From the NCBI GenBank assembly GCA_913061245.1, contig CAJXTO010000068.1:1-7586 (forward strand): a stretch of DNA of 7,586 nt, written 5' to 3'. The notes beneath the pieces were generated by a model that had not been told where the DNA came from, made no database searches, and saw nothing but the letters and a program-made list of their open reading frames with translations. The DNA is from an uncultured Oceanospirillales bacterium (GTDB taxonomy: Bacteria; Pseudomonadota; Gammaproteobacteria; Pseudomonadales; Litorivicinaceae). Made by a program: the position numbers and the translations under genes. Of the stretch, positions 5,643 through 7,586 are shown piece by piece (position 1 is the stretch's first letter; every line of letters begins with the position of its first letter).

Positions 5643-6673
5643 TCCACATCTCCTGCTAACAAACGCTCAAACCGCGGAGTTTGTTTCACAACAAAATCAT
5701 CACCAGCCCGCTCGATAAACATCGCGGGAATATTTCGAGCAACAGCCAACTCAAACCCTTTTTCAGGGCCGAGAACAAGTAATGTGGTCGCCCAACCATC
5801 GGCCATTGCGCATTCAGAATCAGCAACAGTGACTGATGCCAATTGATGCGTCACCGGACGGCCTGTTGATGGATCGATGGTGTGTGAGTAGGCAACACCA
5901 TCGATTTCCCGATAATTTCGGTAATCCCCTGATGTCGCCAATGCCACATTCTTTAACGACAGCAGTTGTTCAACTGCGCGCTCACCTTTGATTGGCTTTT
6001 CAACCGCGATCTTCCAGCCAAGGCCATCCTTATCGCCTTTCACACGGACTTCACCACCAATCTCAACCAAGAAATTGGCATACCCCTTGTCATCCAAGAG
6101 CTCATACACTTGATCAACACCGAGCCCTTTGGCTATTGCTGATAAATCCAATCGACGTTGTGCATCCTTCCGGATTGCGGCACCACCATCAGCCTCAGGA
6201 GCACGAACCGAAATTGCGGCAAAGCCAACCTGAGACTTCGCTGTATCAATCACTGCATCCGAAGGCAAAGCCTCAGCACCCGCTTCTGGTCCAAATCCCC
6301 ATAGGTTCACGAGCGGACCGACTGTTGGATCAAAGGCGCCATCCGAGATTTCGGAAAAACCAAGGGCCTTTGCTGTTGTCATTGCGAATAACTCACTGAC
6401 CGGATACCACGTATCCAATGCATCAGACTCGTTGAATCGCGAGATTTCACTGGCTGGATCGTAAGTCGACATTTGCCGATTCACTTCAGCCAACACGGCT
6501 TCAATATCAGCCTGTAACGCGTTTTGGTCGTGCGCAGCAATTGGATTGGCAATCACAACGGACCAGGTTGTGCCCATCGTCCGGCCTGAGAGCTTTTGAA
6601 TCTCAAGCTCGTTTGAGCAGCCAGCAAGTAAGGCCAACACAAAAAATGCCGCCATAACGGCGGCATTTTTCAT
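5639..6673 (-). CDS. apbE: FAD:protein FMN transferase ApbE (lipoprotein)
   Basis: A 344-residue periplasmic lipoprotein that attaches FMN covalently to threonines, here presumably in NqrB and NqrC of the Na+-NQR. The start at 6673 gives a proper lipoprotein signal: MKN, a hydrophobic run, and the lipobox LLAGC with lipidated C19. An earlier in-frame ATG at 6721 lies within nqrF and adds 16 residues that spoil the signal peptide. Family motifs are GRTMGTTWSV, MSTYDPASEISRFN, DLSAIAKGLGVD, FLVEIGGEVRVKG, SGDYRNY, SHTIDPSTGRPV and ADGWATTLLVLG (Mg2+-binding Asp region). It starts 13 bases after the nqrF stop and overlaps nqrM by 4 bases. An intrinsic terminator hairpin occupies codons 2-11, so expression from the nqr promoter may be partial. 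The Shine-Dalgarno (GGGAT) is weak. Confidence 0.94.
   Translation of the reverse strand: MKNAAVMAAFFVLALLAGCSNELEIQKLSGRTMGTTWSVVIANPIAAHDQNALQADIEAVLAEVNRQMSTYDPASEISRFNESDALDTWYPVSELFAMTTAKALGFSEISDGAFDPTVGPLVNLWGFGPEAGAEALPSDAVIDTAKSQVGFAAISVRAPEADGGAAIRKDAQRRLDLSAIAKGLGVDQVYELLDDKGYANFLVEIGGEVRVKGDKDGLGWKIAVEKPIKGERAVEQLLSLKNVALATSGDYRNYREIDGVAYSHTIDPSTGRPVTHQLASVTVADSECAMADGWATTLLVLGPEKGFELAVARNIPAMFIERAGDDFVVKQTPRFERLLAGDVE
6641..6670 (-). terminator. intrinsic terminator after nqrF, inside the apbE signal-peptide codons
   Basis: A perfect 12-base inverted repeat: AAAAATGCCGCC at 6642-6653 and GGCGGCATTTTT at 6659-6670, with a 5-base loop. Seven of the pairs form a GC-rich core (TGCCGCC/GGCGGCA), and the minus-strand product ends in six U residues. 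It has the form of a strong Rho-independent terminator, and the symmetric A/T flanks make it work in either direction. It starts 17 bases after the nqrF stop and lies wholly within apbE codons 2-11, so it probably trims transcription between the nqr structural genes and apbE. Confidence 0.7.
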
Positions 6674-6686
6674 AGATCCCAGCGGA

Positions 6687-7586
6687 TTAACCACCGAAGT
6701 CATCCAGCATGATGTTTTCATCTTCGACCCCGAGGTCTTTCAACATCTTGATGACCGCTGCGTTCATCATTGGGGGCCCACACATGTAGTATTCGACATC
6801 TTCAGGCGCTGGGTGATCATTCAAGTAGTTCTCAAGAACGACGTTGTGAATAAACCCAGTCTTTCCTTCCCAGTTGTCTTCAGGCTGAGGATCTGAAAGC
6901 GCTAAATGCCATTCAAAGTTGTCATTTTCCTTCGCCAACTGATCGTATTCATCTTCGTAGAACACTTCTTTCAAAGACCGCGCGCCGTACCAGAACGAAA
7001 TCTTCCGCTTTGAATTCAACCGCTTTAACTGGTCAAAAATGTGTGAGCGCATTGGAGCCATACCAGCACCACCGCCAATGAACACCATTTCGTTATCGGT
7101 GTCTTTTGCGAAGAACTCACCAAATGGTCCGAAGACCGTGATCTTGTCACCTGGCTTTAAGTTAAAGACATACGAGCTCATTTGACCCGGTGGTAAATCA
7201 GTTCCTGGAGGTGGTGTTGCAATACGAATATTGAACTTCACCAGGCCTTTCTCTTCTGGGTAGTTCGCCATTGAGTATGCGCGAACCACGGTCTCATCAA
7301 CCTTTGATTCTAGATTAAAGAAGCCAAAGCGCTCCCAATCACCACGATACTCTTCTTCGACATCAAAATCAGAGAACTTCACGTGATGTGGAGGCACTTC
7401 GAGTTGCACATAACCACCGGCACGGAAGTCAACGTTTTCGCCTTCTGGAAGCTTCAACGTTAATTCTTTGATGAACGTTGCGACGTTCGGGTTCGATACC
7501 ACTTCACATTCCCAACGCTTCACGCCAAAGAGTTCTGGTTCAACTTCAATATTCATGTCTTGCTTCACAGCAACCTGACATGACAA
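6687..7586 (-). CDS. nqrF: Na+-translocating NADH:quinone reductase subunit F (3' part, 5' end outside window)
   Basis: The last 299 codons of NqrF, the NADH-oxidising subunit of the Na+-pumping NADH:quinone reductase of the inner membrane. The family is about 408 residues, so about 108 N-terminal residues (membrane helix and most of the [2Fe-2S] ferredoxin domain) lie beyond the right edge. The fragment opens with LSCQVAVKQDM, whose Cys is the last iron-sulfur ligand. The reductase module follows: FAD-binding RAYSMANYPEE (about 102-112), GQMSSYVF, GPFGEFF, NADH-binding GGGAGMAPMRS (171-181) and CGPPMMN (269-275). It ends in DDFGG, the usual NqrF C terminus. The TTG at the window edge is an internal Leu codon, not a start. 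apbE follows after 13 bases, with a terminator hairpin at the junction. Confidence 0.97.
   Translation of the reverse strand: MSCQVAVKQDMNIEVEPELFGVKRWECEVVSNPNVATFIKELTLKLPEGENVDFRAGGYVQLEVPPHHVKFSDFDVEEEYRGDWERFGFFNLESKVDETVVRAYSMANYPEEKGLVKFNIRIATPPPGTDLPPGQMSSYVFNLKPGDKITVFGPFGEFFAKDTDNEMVFIGGGAGMAPMRSHIFDQLKRLNSKRKISFWYGARSLKEVFYEDEYDQLAKENDNFEWHLALSDPQPEDNWEGKTGFIHNVVLENYLNDHPAPEDVEYYMCGPPMMNAAVIKMLKDLGVEDENIMLDDFGG

Noticed and set aside
5314..5718. Plus-strand open frame rich in Pro, Ser and Thr across sthA, nqrM and apbE
   Set aside because: It lies antisense to three recognised genes and crosses their junctions; the composition is a mirror of their codons.

Overview
The window reads as a normal chromosomal stretch of a gammaproteobacterium, most likely marine or halophilic and possibly allied to Oceanospirillales or Pseudomonadales. 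The clues are an RNF-unrelated Na+-translocating NADH:quinone reductase (NqrF) with its maturation genes apbE and nqrM, a soluble transhydrogenase SthA, a SlyX protein ending in PPPHY, and a BolA ending in the SPPC-type tail. Base composition is moderate and fairly even, except for an AT-rich gap at about 2650-2922. I cannot name a genus.

Left part, plus strand (15-1319): slyX, apt and a short PNP/UDP-family nucleosidase lie nearly end to end and look like one operon. The last two fit adenine salvage: a methylthioadenosine-type nucleosidase would release adenine and Apt would convert it to AMP. The nucleosidase meets trhO tail to tail, and the two stop codons overlap.

Middle part, minus strand (1316-2649): bolA is followed by trhO with a one-base stop/start overlap. 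A TATAAT sits so close to the bolA start that its transcript may be leaderless. The gap between bolA and rfbB (2650-2922) holds what looks like the C-terminal half of a decayed VapB-type antitoxin gene with no toxin left.

Right part, minus strand (2923-7586): the order of transcription is nqrF (its 5' end is outside the window), apbE, nqrM, sthA, rfbB. From apbE on, every junction overlaps or abuts, so these genes are probably co-translated. The group joins Na+-pumping NADH oxidation, its flavin attachment and metal-centre maturation, and NADH/NADPH balancing. As I recall, the same nqrF-apbE-nqrM-sth order occurs in Pseudomonas aeruginosa. rfbB (dTDP-glucose 4,6-dehydratase) is a lone sugar-nucleotide gene at the end. 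A strong intrinsic terminator lies inside the first codons of apbE and would separate the nqr structural genes from the downstream set.

I found no new multi-gene system here. The observations most worth checking are the antitoxin remnant, the terminator inside the apbE signal sequence, the possible leaderless bolA mRNA, and the orphan rfbB coupled to sthA.
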